From NCBI GenBank assembly GCA_964528645.1, contig CAZGSR010000003.1:1-64000 (forward strand): DNA of 64,000 bases. Direction: 5' to 3'. The stretch's first letter is position 1, and each line of letters begins with the position of its first letter. This document shows, one piece after another, positions 42,924 to 50,640 of this stretch. Below the pieces are notes generated by a model, which had not been told where the DNA came from, did not search any database, and saw nothing but the letters and a program-made list of their open reading frames with translations. This DNA comes from UBA5734 sp964528645 (GTDB lineage: Bacteria; Bacillota; Clostridia; Saccharofermentanales; UBA5734). The position numbers and the translations under genes were made by a program.

Positions 42924-44090
42924 TCAGTCTTTGCCGAACAGGTCGCGGGTATAGACTTTTTCGGCGACATCACGGATGTCGTCGGTCAGGCGGTTGGCAA
43001 CAATGACGTCGGATATGGCCTTGAATTCGTCAAGGTCGCGGATGACGCGGGAATGGTAGAACTGGTCTTCGAGCAGATAGGGCTCGTAGACGACGACTTC
43101 GATGCCTTTGGCCTTGATCCGCTTCATGACGCCCTGGATCGAGGATTGGCGGAAATTGTCAGATCCGGCTTTCATCGCCAGGCGGAAGATGCCGACGACC
43201 TTGGGTTTGCGGCGGATGATCATGTCGGCAACATGGTCTTTTCTGGTGCGGTTGGCATCGACGATCGCAGCCATGATGTTGTTCGGGATATTGGCGTAGT
43301 TGGCCAGGAGCTGCTTGGTGTCCTTGGGCAGGCAGTAGCCACCGTAGCCAAACGAGGGATTGTTGTAGTGGCTGCCAATGCGCGGGTCGAGACCGACGCC
43401 TTCGATGATCTGGCGCGAATTGAGGCCTCTGAGCTCGGCATAGGTATCGAGCTCGTTGAAAAAGGCAACCCGCAGGGCGAGGTAGGTGTTGGCGAACAGC
43501 TTGATCGCTTCGGCTTCAGTCGGGTCAGTGAACAGGACCGGCACGTCCTTCTTGATTGCGCCTTCCAGAAGCAGGTCGGCAAAGATTCGCGCCCGTTCGG
43601 ACTGTTCGCCGACGACGATGCGTGAGGGGTGCAGGTTGTCGTACAGGGCCTTGCCTTCGCGCAGGAATTCCGGTGAGAACAGAATGGTGTCGGTCTGGAA
43701 TTTTTCGCGGACTTCTTTCGTGTAGCCGACCGGAACGGTGGATTTGATCACCATGACGGCGTCCGGATTGATCTCGAGGACGTTCTGGATCACCGCCTCG
43801 ACCGAGCTGGTGTCAAAGAAGTTGATGTCTGGGTCGTAATTGGTCGGGGTGGATACGATCACGTACTGGGCGCCGGTAAAGGCTTCTTTTGCGTCGGTCG
43901 TGGCGCGCAGGCTGAGGGGCCTGGTAGACAAATATTCTTCAATCTCGGCATCGACGATCGGTGATTTTTTGTTATTGATCTGGTCAACCTTGGCCTTGAC
44001 AACATCCAGAGCGACGACTTCATGGTGCTGGGCCAAGAGCACCGCGTTGGACAGGCCGACATAACCGATACCGGCAATCGCGATTTTCAT
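42924..44090 (-). CDS. ugd: UDP-glucose 6-dehydrogenase
   Basis: The 388-residue enzyme oxidises UDP-glucose to UDP-glucuronate with two NAD+. It starts MKIAIAGIGYVGLSNAVLLA with the GxGxxG loop; later are VIKSTVPVGYTKEV, LFSPEFLREGKALYD, KLFANTYLALRVAFFNELD and the catalytic Cys in SFGYGGYCLPKDTKQL. It resembles the short Ugd group of capsule loci. It is the first gene of the long minus-strand run, so its promoter probably drives the whole locus, and GAGGCGTTTT precedes its ATG. It feeds the epimerase encoded immediately downstream. Confidence 0.93.
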   Translation of the reverse strand: MKIAIAGIGYVGLSNAVLLAQHHEVVALDVVKAKVDQINNKKSPIVDAEIEEYLSTRPLSLRATTDAKEAFTGAQYVIVSTPTNYDPDINFFDTSSVEAVIQNVLEINPDAVMVIKSTVPVGYTKEVREKFQTDTILFSPEFLREGKALYDNLHPSRIVVGEQSERARIFADLLLEGAIKKDVPVLFTDPTEAEAIKLFANTYLALRVAFFNELDTYAELRGLNSRQIIEGVGLDPRIGSHYNNPSFGYGGYCLPKDTKQLLANYANIPNNIMAAIVDANRTRKDHVADMIIRRKPKVVGIFRLAMKAGSDNFRQSSIQGVMKRIKAKGIEVVVYEPYLLEDQFYHSRVIRDLDEFKAISDVIVANRLTDDIRDVAEKVYTRDLFGKD

Positions 44091-44109
44091 AAAACGCCTC
44101 TTTCAATCC

Positions 44110-44159
44110 ATAATAAACTTAATCGGATAGAGTCTACCAAATTTGGCGCCGAAATGAAA
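44110..44159 (-). promoter_or_regulatory. Candidate promoter of the ugd operon
   Basis: Minus-strand region upstream of ugd. Two overlapping readings are possible: an extended -10 TGGTAGACT (44131-44139) with a start near 44124, or TTGGTA (44135-44140) spaced 19 nt from TATTAT (44110-44115). Neither is perfect, but one promoter must lie between ugd and the divergent lipoprotein gene. If this is right it would head the 40-gene glycan run. Confidence 0.33.
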
Positions 44160-44237
44160 CGGATGGCTCGATCACAGGTATTTCGGATTGAATTTTGTTT
44201 AAAAATGTCTTTCCTGATGGGAACAAATACCTTTTGT

Positions 44238-44266
44238 TTGCATCTAATTCACGGGATTGCTAAAAT
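44238..44266 (+). promoter_or_regulatory. Promoter of the DUF3048 lipoprotein gene
   Basis: TTGCAT (44238-44243) and TAAAAT (44261-44266) are separated by exactly 17 nt. The -10 is also preceded by TGC, giving an extended -10 of the same form as at 51525 and 62564. The ATG at 44308 follows after about 42 nt and has GGAG before it. Confidence 0.65.
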
Positions 44267-44307
44267 AATAACGATTTGCCCAAATATTCTGACTGGAGAA
44301 AGTACCC

Positions 44308-45420
44308 ATGAAACAGAATCAACGTTCTATGACACCTTGGCTTCGGGTCATCCTGCTCGTTTTGCTCGCAGCTGTTCTGGTGCTGCCTCTCGCAGCTTGT
44401 AAAAAGGAAAAAGAAACAATAGCGCCTGCGACCATCGAGCCGACCACCACGACAACTCCCGCTGAGACAACTGCTGCTCCGGCTCAACCGGAAAAGGAAA
44501 TTGCCGGTTACAATCCGATCAATGGTCTGCCGGTGACAGATCCGGCGGCGATCAACGCCCGGCCGATTGGCATCATAATCAACAACATCAAGACCGCCAC
44601 GCCTCAGGCTGGTATCAGCTCAGCCGACCTGCTCTATGAGCTCGAGGTCGAAGGTGACATCACCCGTCTGATGGCTGTTTTCGCCAATCCGGCTGATGTG
44701 CCGGAGATCGGTTCAATCCGCAGCCTGCGCCATGACTTCATCGATCTGGCTGGTGCCTTCGGTGCCATCGTCGTCCATTTTGGCGGTTCCTATGCGGCCT
44801 ATGACCAGGTCATGATCCAGAATACGGACAACATCGACAGCACCAATGCTGATTTTGCCTACTGGCGTGACGCCAACTGGCGTGCCAGCCGCGGCTATGA
44901 GCACAGTGTCAAGACCACAGGCGAAAACTTGCTCAAGGCGATCGACAAGCTGGGAATTTCCGACCAAAACACCAATGGCAACCGCGCCTGGTTCTATTTC
45001 CAGCCCACCGCTGACATCGTCCCCGCTACTGGCGGCAGCGCTGTCAAGGCGACGGCTCCCTTTTCCAATTATGCGGTCGCCACCTTCACCTATGACTCAA
45101 CCAGTAAAACCTATAAAAAGGGCCAGTTCAACGCCGACCACATCGACGAATCGACTGGCAAAGCCCTTGAATTCACCAATGTCCTGTTGCTTCAGACGAC
45201 TGTCACCCAGTTCAATGGCGACATCCTCAAGGAATACGACCTGTCCTCCGGCTCCGGTTACTATCTGACTGGTGGCACCTATGAAAAAATCACCTGGAAA
45301 AAGGGCGGTACCTTGCAGCCCTGGATCTTCACCCGCGCCGATGGCAGCGAACTGACCCTCAACCGCGGCAAGATCTATATTGGCATATCACGCAACACCA
45401 AGACGATCACGATTCGGTAA
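44308..45420 (+). CDS. YerB-like DUF3048 lipoprotein
   Basis: The 370-residue exported protein has a lipoprotein signal peptide with hydrophobic core ILLVLLAAVLVLPLAAC, Cys31 being the lipidation site. A Thr/Ala/Pro-rich linker (35-70) follows, then the DUF3048 N-terminal domain (IAGYNPINGLPVTDPAAINA, ARPIGIIINN, GISSADLLYELEVEGDITR) and a C-terminal domain with YFQPTADIVPA and NRGKIYIGI. The function of YerB/DUF3048 is not established; it is anchored outside the membrane. It is a single gene on the plus strand, divergent from the glycan operon, with promoter and terminator of its own. Confidence 0.88.
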   Translation: MKQNQRSMTPWLRVILLVLLAAVLVLPLAACKKEKETIAPATIEPTTTTTPAETTAAPAQPEKEIAGYNPINGLPVTDPAAINARPIGIIINNIKTATPQAGISSADLLYELEVEGDITRLMAVFANPADVPEIGSIRSLRHDFIDLAGAFGAIVVHFGGSYAAYDQVMIQNTDNIDSTNADFAYWRDANWRASRGYEHSVKTTGENLLKAIDKLGISDQNTNGNRAWFYFQPTADIVPATGGSAVKATAPFSNYAVATFTYDSTSKTYKKGQFNADHIDESTGKALEFTNVLLLQTTVTQFNGDILKEYDLSSGSGYYLTGGTYEKITWKKGGTLQPWIFTRADGSELTLNRGKIYIGISRNTKTITIR

Positions 45421-45476
45421 GCGGGCGGGCGCGCGGCCGGCACGGACTTGAAGCGACGCAGGTGTGCCGGATCCAT

Positions 45477-45494
45477 TTGCCGGCAACAGTGCCA
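45477..45494 (+). repeat. TTGCCGGCA repeat, copy 1
   Basis: An 18-nt core TTGCCGGCAACAGTGCCA, containing the palindrome TTGCCGGCAA, lies here and again identically at 45519-45536, 42 nt on. Flanks are also similar (CCGGATCCA before copy 1, CCGGACCCA before copy 2). Confidence 0.7.
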
Positions 45495-45518
45495 GGTCTG
45501 ATGTGGAACCGGACCCAC

Positions 45519-45536
45519 TTGCCGGCAACAGTGCCA
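45519..45536 (+). repeat. TTGCCGGCA repeat, copy 2
   Basis: Identical 18-nt core to copy 1 at 42 nt offset. The upstream flank differs from copy 1 in two or three bases only. Confidence 0.7.
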
Positions 45537-45570
45537 TGTCTACATCCACCGTTTCTTGCCTTACAACACA

Positions 45571-45601
45571 CTGAAAAGCTTACAGCCTCAGTGCTTTTCA
45601 G
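45571..45601. repeat. Inverted repeat / hairpin
   Basis: Perfect 9-bp arms CTGAAAAGC and GCTTTTCAG around a 13-nt loop. There is no T run on either side, so it is not a standard terminator. Confidence 0.5.
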
Positions 45602-45629
45602 CCACATGTCATCACCAAGTTCCGATTTG

Positions 45630-45672
45630 AGAGCCTGACACAGCTTCTGAAGCCGTGCCAGGCTCTGTTTTT
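45630..45672 (+). terminator. Rho-independent terminator downstream of the DUF3048 gene
   Basis: AGAGCCTGACAC (45630-45641) pairs with GTGCCAGGCTCT (45655-45666) with one mismatch, and an inner GCTTC/GAAGC closes the loop. GTTTTT follows (45667-45672). It lies 210 nt after the stop of the lipoprotein gene, which is far, but no closer terminator is visible. Confidence 0.6.
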
Positions 45673-45765
45673 GAAATTAGAATTGTGCAGAATTGTACAA
45701 GCATACAGCTGCAGGCTTTTCAGAGGATGTATCAGCTCTTGTTTCGATTTAGGTACCGGATCCAC

Positions 45766-45783
45766 TTGCCGGCATCTGTGCCA
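45766..45783 (+). repeat. TTGCCGGCA repeat, diverged copy 3
   Basis: Copy 3 reads TTGCCGGCATCTGTGCCA, three mismatches from the 18-nt core, and shares the upstream CCGGATCCAC flank of copy 1. Confidence 0.55.
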
Positions 45784-45834
45784 GCTCCGCGGCCATCCAC
45801 AGCCGTACCAGCACGACATAGCGCCCTAACCCGC

Positions 45835-46857
45835 TCACCGCCGCGCCAGGCTGGCTGGGAAAATCAGATCCTTGATGATCGAGCGGCGGGCGATGGCAAA
45901 GCGGTTGTAGTCACCGGTGAGGATGCTGGCCAGGATCTGGAACATCCGCACGGGCAGGAAACGGGAGAAGCTGAGGCGGCGTTGGACAAAGCGAGTTTTG
46001 GCGGTGACGAGTTCGGCGCGATCGGGCAGTCCGGACTCGCGCAGGGCGGCGGCAAGGCGGGGAAAGCGCGCCAAGTCGCGTTCGAGCAGGGTGCGGGCAT
46101 GGAGCTGGCTGTCGAGGAGATGCTGCCAGCGGGCACGCCAGGTGGTCTGAAGGCCGGTCTGCTGGCTCTGATGCTGGCGGTAGAGGAACGTGGCAGCAGG
46201 CAGCAGGCGCAGGGCAGGGCCGGCAAACCAGCCGATCCATTCATCATGGTAGAACTGTGCGGCGGGTACAGGCACGGTCAGGAGCCAGTCGCGCCGGACA
46301 GCCAAAGCGGCGCCAGTGACAAAGACGTGCCGGGCCAGGACGACCTCCCCCCTGCCCGCCTGGACGAGCGCCTGTTCGCGGGACGGAAAAAAGTACGAGT
46401 GCCAGAGGGTCTGGCCGGTGGGATTCATCTGGGCATCGGCGATCAGGCCATCGGATTGGATGGCCTTGGCGTGGGGATGTTCGGTGATGGCGGCCTTGAA
46501 CAAAGCGACTCGCTCGGGAAGCCAGCGGTCATCCTGGTCGGCGAACAGGAGCCAGTCCATGCGGCAGGCCCGAGCACAGGCGAAGAAGTTTCCGGCGACG
46601 CCGAGCCGTTCGCCAGGAGGCAGGATGGTGATCGGCACGGGGCTCGTCTGGGCGATGGCGCGGCAGATCGCCAGGGTGTCGTCCTGGGAGCCATCGTCAC
46701 GGATGACGATTTCGTCGGGCAGGACAGTCTGGTCGAGCATGCTCTGCAATTGCTCAGCGATGTAGGCGGCACCCTGGTAGGTGCAAAGGGCAACCGAGAG
46801 AGTCACCGGACGGGCATCAATTCCGGGCACATCAGATTGTCGAGAAGGGTTTGTCAT
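45835..46857 (-). CDS. Family 2 glycosyltransferase (rhamnosyltransferase-like)
   Basis: The 340-residue protein begins after a polar tail with LSVALCTYQGAAYIAEQLQS, then IVIRDDGSQDDTLAIC, LLFADQDDRWLPERV (metal site DQDD) and FFACARACRMDWLL. This DQDDxW pattern is typical of RfbF/WsaF-like GT2 enzymes. It is the last gene behind smpB and a DUF2142 protein, 21 nt from the latter, so it probably supplies or modifies the glycan handled by it. GC content is high, like its neighbours. Substrate unknown. Confidence 0.85.
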   Translation of the reverse strand: MTNPSRQSDVPGIDARPVTLSVALCTYQGAAYIAEQLQSMLDQTVLPDEIVIRDDGSQDDTLAICRAIAQTSPVPITILPPGERLGVAGNFFACARACRMDWLLFADQDDRWLPERVALFKAAITEHPHAKAIQSDGLIADAQMNPTGQTLWHSYFFPSREQALVQAGRGEVVLARHVFVTGAALAVRRDWLLTVPVPAAQFYHDEWIGWFAGPALRLLPAATFLYRQHQSQQTGLQTTWRARWQHLLDSQLHARTLLERDLARFPRLAAALRESGLPDRAELVTAKTRFVQRRLSFSRFLPVRMFQILASILTGDYNRFAIARRSIIKDLIFPASLARR

Positions 46858-46878
46858 TGCGTCAGTCTCCTTCCCTTT

Positions 46879-48816
46879 TCAGCGGAAAAACGGCAGCAGG
46901 AAATGCTGGTACAGGCCAGTCAGATTCACCAGCAGGATCGGCAGGAAGGCCAGGCGCAGGAGGGTTTGGGGTGCGAGTGAATGGCGGATGTCTGGGCGGC
47001 GCAGGAGCAGGAGCACAGGCAGCGCCAGGGGGAACATGTACCGCGGCTGGACACCGTCAACGGCAGGGGCACCGACCGGAGTGAAACTGATGTACAGGGC
47101 CAGGTAGACGAGGACCAGGCTTGCAAGAGCAGTTGCGGCCAGATAGAGGCTTTGCGACCAGGGCAAAGCGGGCACTGACAAGCCGTCCTGGTCGCGGTCT
47201 GGCTGGTCGATCAGGGCCAGGATCACGAGCAGGGCTGCGATGGCGATGGACCAATTGGCCGAGCTGATCATCCCGGCATAGGCGTAGGATAGAATGGCGG
47301 TGTTGCCGAGCAAGAAAGTCCCGAGGTTGGCGATCAGATCACCCAGGATGATGCGGGCGGCTGCGACAGGATGGGCGAAGATGAAAGCCAGCTGACCAGC
47401 AACACTCGTGCCGGAAACACGCACATCACCGCCTGATTCAGGCTGGATCAGGCCAGGCAGGATCACCTGCGCCAAAATCAGGGCGATCAGGACCGTGAGG
47501 AACATCCAGTACAACAGGCGTTTCTTTTCGGAAGTGAATTTGATCGAGGGCATGAAATAGGCCGCTACCACCAGAGACACGTAGACTGACTTGATGCTGT
47601 TGAATGCGATCGCGGCCAGGGTCAGGAGGATCAGGCGTCCCTTGCTGAGCAGGCGGTCTGGATGGGCCCATTCATCGAGCAGGGCGGCAAGAAACAGGAA
47701 CGCCGCAGCAATGGTCACGGTGTCGTAGGTCAGTCGCGTCGCCTGGAACAGCAGGGTGGGCAGCAAGGCATAGGCGGCGAGGAGATGCTTGCCAAATGGA
47801 ATGAGGCGGATTGCCCAGGCGGTCAGGAAAAGGTAAGTGATCAAGCTGAGGGCGCGGGCGAGCAGAATGGCAGTTGCGAGTGTGCCACCCAACCAGCGCG
47901 TCAGGACAAAGGCCAGGATACCTGGTATGTAAGGGATGTGGTGGATGCCCCAGGGTTTTTCCTGCCTCGTTGGCATGGCCAAGGATGGTTCATCTCGTTT
48001 CTCCAGCCAGGCTGCTGCCTGCTGCTGGTCGAATCGAGTGTTGACGGACGGCAGGTCCAGGTCAGTCAGGCGCTGGGCGGCCGGGGTCAGCCAGGCAATG
48101 TCGGCATAGGAACGTACCAGCATCGATTTGAAATGGATCTGTTCGTCCCAGCCAAGGAGCTGCAGCGGGGACAGGATGATCATCAGGCCGCCGAGGCTGG
48201 CGCCAAGCAGGAGAAACCAGCGAGTTGGGGACAAGAAAAGTGGCATGAAGCCGCTGATCAGCAGGCCGAGCAGGAACATCCCGACTGCCAGGAGGACGAC
48301 TCGCTGCGGAAGGATGGCAACCGAACGGTCGAGTATGACAGAATCCAGGACGAATCCTTTGTCTGGAACTACCAGCGTCAGCTGATCGACGTCTGCTTCG
48401 ACCACGGTAGCGGCCTGCTGCAGGTCGCGCGGGGCCTGGTCTGCAATCAGACGATCTGCCTCAGGCGAAAAGGCTCCGGGCTTGTCAGCCAGAGAAGTAC
48501 CAGCGATGCGGATATAGATATCAGCATCGGTCGCGCTCTGGTAGGAGAGGATCACCTGGCGAATCTTGCCACCGGGAATGGCCAGCTTGATCGTGGCCTG
48601 GTCCTGGGTGGAACGCAGGCGGCCGTTTTCCAGAGCAAAGCCCTGGCTAGCTGGATACAGGGTCTCGGCGGAGAGGGTGACTGACGGACGGGTGGCATCA
48701 TCAGAACTAGATGAGTCTGTCAGGGCCAGTCGGTTAAACAAGAAGCGCTCGACGCCAAAGGCCAGCAGGATCGAGAGGGCCAGCACGATGATAATGCGCA
48801 GGATGCTCCGCCACAC
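46879..48816 (-). CDS. DUF2142 family membrane protein, putative GT-C-type enzyme
   Basis: The 645-residue protein has an N-terminal helix (about 7-26), an external beta-rich part (40-170) and about eleven further helices. The first large loop has LQLLGWDEQIHFKSMLVRSY, where Asp-Glu is at the position of the acidic loop motif, and later RQEKPWGIHHIPYIPGILAF. It matches DUF2142 in architecture and is a paralogue of 34333-36288. It lies 5 nt after the smpB stop and 21 nt before the GT2 gene. It likely moves a sugar from a polyprenyl-phosphate donor on the outer face; this is inferred. Confidence 0.8.
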   Translation of the reverse strand: MWRSILRIIIVLALSILLAFGVERFLFNRLALTDSSSSDDATRPSVTLSAETLYPASQGFALENGRLRSTQDQATIKLAIPGGKIRQVILSYQSATDADIYIRIAGTSLADKPGAFSPEADRLIADQAPRDLQQAATVVEADVDQLTLVVPDKGFVLDSVILDRSVAILPQRVVLLAVGMFLLGLLISGFMPLFLSPTRWFLLLGASLGGLMIILSPLQLLGWDEQIHFKSMLVRSYADIAWLTPAAQRLTDLDLPSVNTRFDQQQAAAWLEKRDEPSLAMPTRQEKPWGIHHIPYIPGILAFVLTRWLGGTLATAILLARALSLITYLFLTAWAIRLIPFGKHLLAAYALLPTLLFQATRLTYDTVTIAAAFLFLAALLDEWAHPDRLLSKGRLILLTLAAIAFNSIKSVYVSLVVAAYFMPSIKFTSEKKRLLYWMFLTVLIALILAQVILPGLIQPESGGDVRVSGTSVAGQLAFIFAHPVAAARIILGDLIANLGTFLLGNTAILSYAYAGMISSANWSIAIAALLVILALIDQPDRDQDGLSVPALPWSQSLYLAATALASLVLVYLALYISFTPVGAPAVDGVQPRYMFPLALPVLLLLRRPDIRHSLAPQTLLRLAFLPILLVNLTGLYQHFLLPFFR

Positions 48817-48821
48817 AGGAG

Positions 48822-49307
48822 TCAGTCCTCGTTGTGGCGCCGGTTTTTCAGGTGGCGGTCGATTTCACGGCTGGCCTGTTTTCTCGCCTCGTCATCCCGC
48901 TTGTCGAAATTCTTCTTGCCTTTGGCCAGGCCGATCTCGACTTTGACGCGGCCATGCTTGAAATAGAGCTTGGTCGGCACGAGCGTCAGGCCTTCGGTGC
49001 GGGTCTGGCCGTACAGGCGCAGGATTTCGCTTTTGTGCATCAGGAGGCGGCGCGTGCGCATCGGGTCCTTGTTGAAGCGGTTGCCTTGTTCGTAGGGGCT
49101 GATGTGCATGGCATAGAGCCAGAGCTCGCCATTGACGACGGCAGCATAGCTGTCGCCCATGTTGACACGGCCCTGGCGCAATGATTTGACCTCGGTGCCT
49201 GTTAGCTCGATACCGGCTTCGAGGCGTTCAAGGATGTGGTAGTCGTGGTAGGCTTTGCGGTTTTCCACGATCAGCTTGATTCCGGATGTTGATTTATTTC
49301 TTTCCAT
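48822..49307 (-). CDS. smpB: SsrA-binding protein SmpB
   Basis: SmpB carries tmRNA to stalled ribosomes for trans-translation. The 161-residue protein is the usual length and shows VENRKAYHDYHILERLEAGI, LTGTEVKSLRQGRVNMGDSY, LYAMHISPYEQGN, MRTRRLLMHKSEI, LVPTKLYFKHGRVKVEIGLA and a basic C-terminal tail (KKNFDKRDDEARKQASREI). The start ATG lies 42 nt left of a promoter that overlaps DnaA-like boxes. The tmRNA gene itself is not in the window. Its downstream genes are glycan genes, an unusual arrangement. Confidence 0.96.
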   Translation of the reverse strand: MERNKSTSGIKLIVENRKAYHDYHILERLEAGIELTGTEVKSLRQGRVNMGDSYAAVVNGELWLYAMHISPYEQGNRFNKDPMRTRRLLMHKSEILRLYGQTRTEGLTLVPTKLYFKHGRVKVEIGLAKGKKNFDKRDDEARKQASREIDRHLKNRRHNED

Positions 49308-49348
49308 TTTTCATATTACCTGTTACATACTTTCCCAATATTCATCAA

Positions 49349-49377
49349 TTTATACACACTATCCACAGAGTTATCCA
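49349..49377 (-). promoter_or_regulatory. Candidate smpB promoter
   Basis: On the minus strand TGGATA (49372-49377) is 17 nt from TATAAA (49349-49354), placing the start about 35 nt before the smpB ATG. The -35 and spacer are made of the DnaA-box-like sequence at 49350-49379. Confidence 0.45.
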
Positions 49378-49453
49378 CATTCTGCACCGATCTTCCGGAA
49401 AGCAAAAGGCCATTTTTCAGGCCTGAGCAGCTTCGGCCGCATGCTTTTCCACA
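49350..49453 (+). promoter_or_regulatory. Cluster of DnaA-box-like sites
   Basis: TTATACACA (49350-49358), CTATCCACA (49359-49367) and TTATCCACA (49371-49379, perfect consensus) stand in the same orientation; TTTTCCACA (49445-49453) is a fourth, one-mismatch site. The first fits TTATNCACA exactly. There is no dnaA or dnaN in the window, so this is more likely a regulatory or titration site than an origin. Confidence 0.5.
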
Positions 49454-49566
49454 GTGTCACTAAATTGAAATTCACATTTTTCATACAATTCTGTCAAGCG
49501 CAATGCACAGATACAGATACAGCGAAATTGTTTCTTTTGTGCACGGTGCTGTGTTTTTTGCCTGGT

Positions 49567-50640
49567 TCAGACCAGTTCGAGCGTGGCGGTGGCGTTGAGA
49601 TCGAGGTTGTCACGTCGTCCGTTCTGAAAGGCATAGAAGCCGGCGGAGGCGATCATGGCGGCGTTGTCGGTGCAAAACTCAAAGGGCGGGCAGAGAAAGT
49701 CGAGGCCAGCTGCTTGCGAACGCCGTTGCAGGGTGTTGCGCAGGCAACGGTTGGCTGAGACACCACCGGCGACGGCGAGCCTTTTCAGGCCATGCGCCTG
49801 GGCTGCGGCGATGGCATGGTCGGTCAAATAGTCGACGATGGCCTGCTGATAGCTGGCGGCAAAATCGGCCTGCGAGACGGGGCCAGTCCAGATCGCATCC
49901 GGCGCGACGTTGCCCAGTGTCTGGCCTTCAGCCTTGTCCTTGCCAGCGGCCTGGCGCAGGCGGTTGAGCTGGTTCAGGGCCGCAGTTTTGAGTCCGCTGA
50001 AGGAGAAGTCGAGGCTGTCGGGGAAATGGGTCCGCGGAAAGGTCACGGCCTGTGGGTTGCCGCCGGCTGCTGCTTTTTCCAGCAGGGGACCGCCGGGATA
50101 ACCAAGTCCGAGGGCCCGGGCGATCTTGTCAAAGGCTTCACCGGCAGCGTCATCGCGCGTCCGGGCGACGACTTCGAAGCGTTCGTAGTCGTGGACGACG
50201 ACGAGGTGGCTGTGGGCGCCGGAGACGACGAGGCAAAGGAACGGCGGCTCCCAGGCGGGATCGGCCAGGTAATTGGCCGCGATGTGGCCGGCGATGTGAT
50301 GGACACCGACCAGAGGTTTGCCGGTGGCGGCAGACAGGCCTTTGGCGGCGGACAGGCCGACCAGCAGGGCCCCGACCAGGCCGGGTCCATAGGTCACGGC
50401 AATGGCGTCGATGTCGGCGAGCGTGGCGCCGGCCTGGGCCAGAGCCTGGTCGATCACGGGCAGGATGGCTTCGACGTGCATGCGCGAGGCGATTTCTGGC
50501 ACAACGCCGCCATACTGCTGGTGTACAGCAGCCTGGGTGGCGATGATGTTGGACCGGATCTCGCGGCCGTTGGCGACGACGGCAGCAGCGGTTTCATCGC
50601 AGGAGGACTCGATGCCAAGGATCAGGCAGGGCTTTTCCAT
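49567..50640 (-). CDS. tsaD: tRNA N6-adenosine threonylcarbamoyltransferase TsaD
   Basis: TsaD moves the threonylcarbamoyl group from TC-AMP to A37 of ANN-decoding tRNAs, with TsaB and TsaE. The 357-residue protein has LILGIESSCDETAAAVV (ASKHA phosphate loop), GGVVPEIASRMHVEAILPV, VTYGPGLVGALLVG, the metal site HHIAGH (His115 and His119) and LAVAGGVSANRCLR. Length is normal. It overlaps the uppP stop by one base (TGATG), so both genes are translated from one message. TsaB and TsaE are not in the window. Confidence 0.96.
   Translation of the reverse strand: MEKPCLILGIESSCDETAAAVVANGREIRSNIIATQAAVHQQYGGVVPEIASRMHVEAILPVIDQALAQAGATLADIDAIAVTYGPGLVGALLVGLSAAKGLSAATGKPLVGVHHIAGHIAANYLADPAWEPPFLCLVVSGAHSHLVVVHDYERFEVVARTRDDAAGEAFDKIARALGLGYPGGPLLEKAAAGGNPQAVTFPRTHFPDSLDFSFSGLKTAALNQLNRLRQAAGKDKAEGQTLGNVAPDAIWTGPVSQADFAASYQQAIVDYLTDHAIAAAQAHGLKRLAVAGGVSANRCLRNTLQRRSQAAGLDFLCPPFEFCTDNAAMIASAGFYAFQNGRRDNLDLNATATLELV

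Larger units (their letters stand above)
45421..45834. other. 414-bp spacer with three short repeats, a hairpin and a terminator
   Basis: No gene with coding character is visible. The region holds three copies of a TTGCCGGCA-centred repeat (45477-45494, 45519-45536, 45766-45783), a hairpin with arms CTGAAAAGC (45571-45579) and GCTTTTCAG (45593-45601), and a terminator-like stem (45630-45672). It separates the plus-strand lipoprotein gene from the convergent minus-strand GT2 gene. Confidence 0.6.
49308..49566. other. 259-bp spacer between tsaD and smpB
   Basis: The spacer has the smpB promoter, four DnaA-box-like 9-mers and AT-rich patches. A weak stem AGGCC/GGCCT followed by TTTGCTTT on the minus strand (about 49399-49424) could terminate the tsaD transcript. 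A minus-strand TTGACA near 49492 has no good -10. No RNA gene is recognised here. Confidence 0.5.

Noticed and set aside
45467..45540. Possible CRISPR array from regularly spaced repeats
   Set aside because: Only two exact copies of 18 nt and one distant diverged copy; no spacers of even length and no cas genes.
49350..49453. Replication origin
   Set aside because: DnaA-like boxes are present, but there is no dnaA, dnaN or other origin gene in the window, and no long AT-rich unwinding region.
49308..49566. tmRNA gene (ssrA) next to smpB
   Set aside because: The spacer is only 259 bp and lacks the tRNA-like ends and tag-coding sequence expected of tmRNA.
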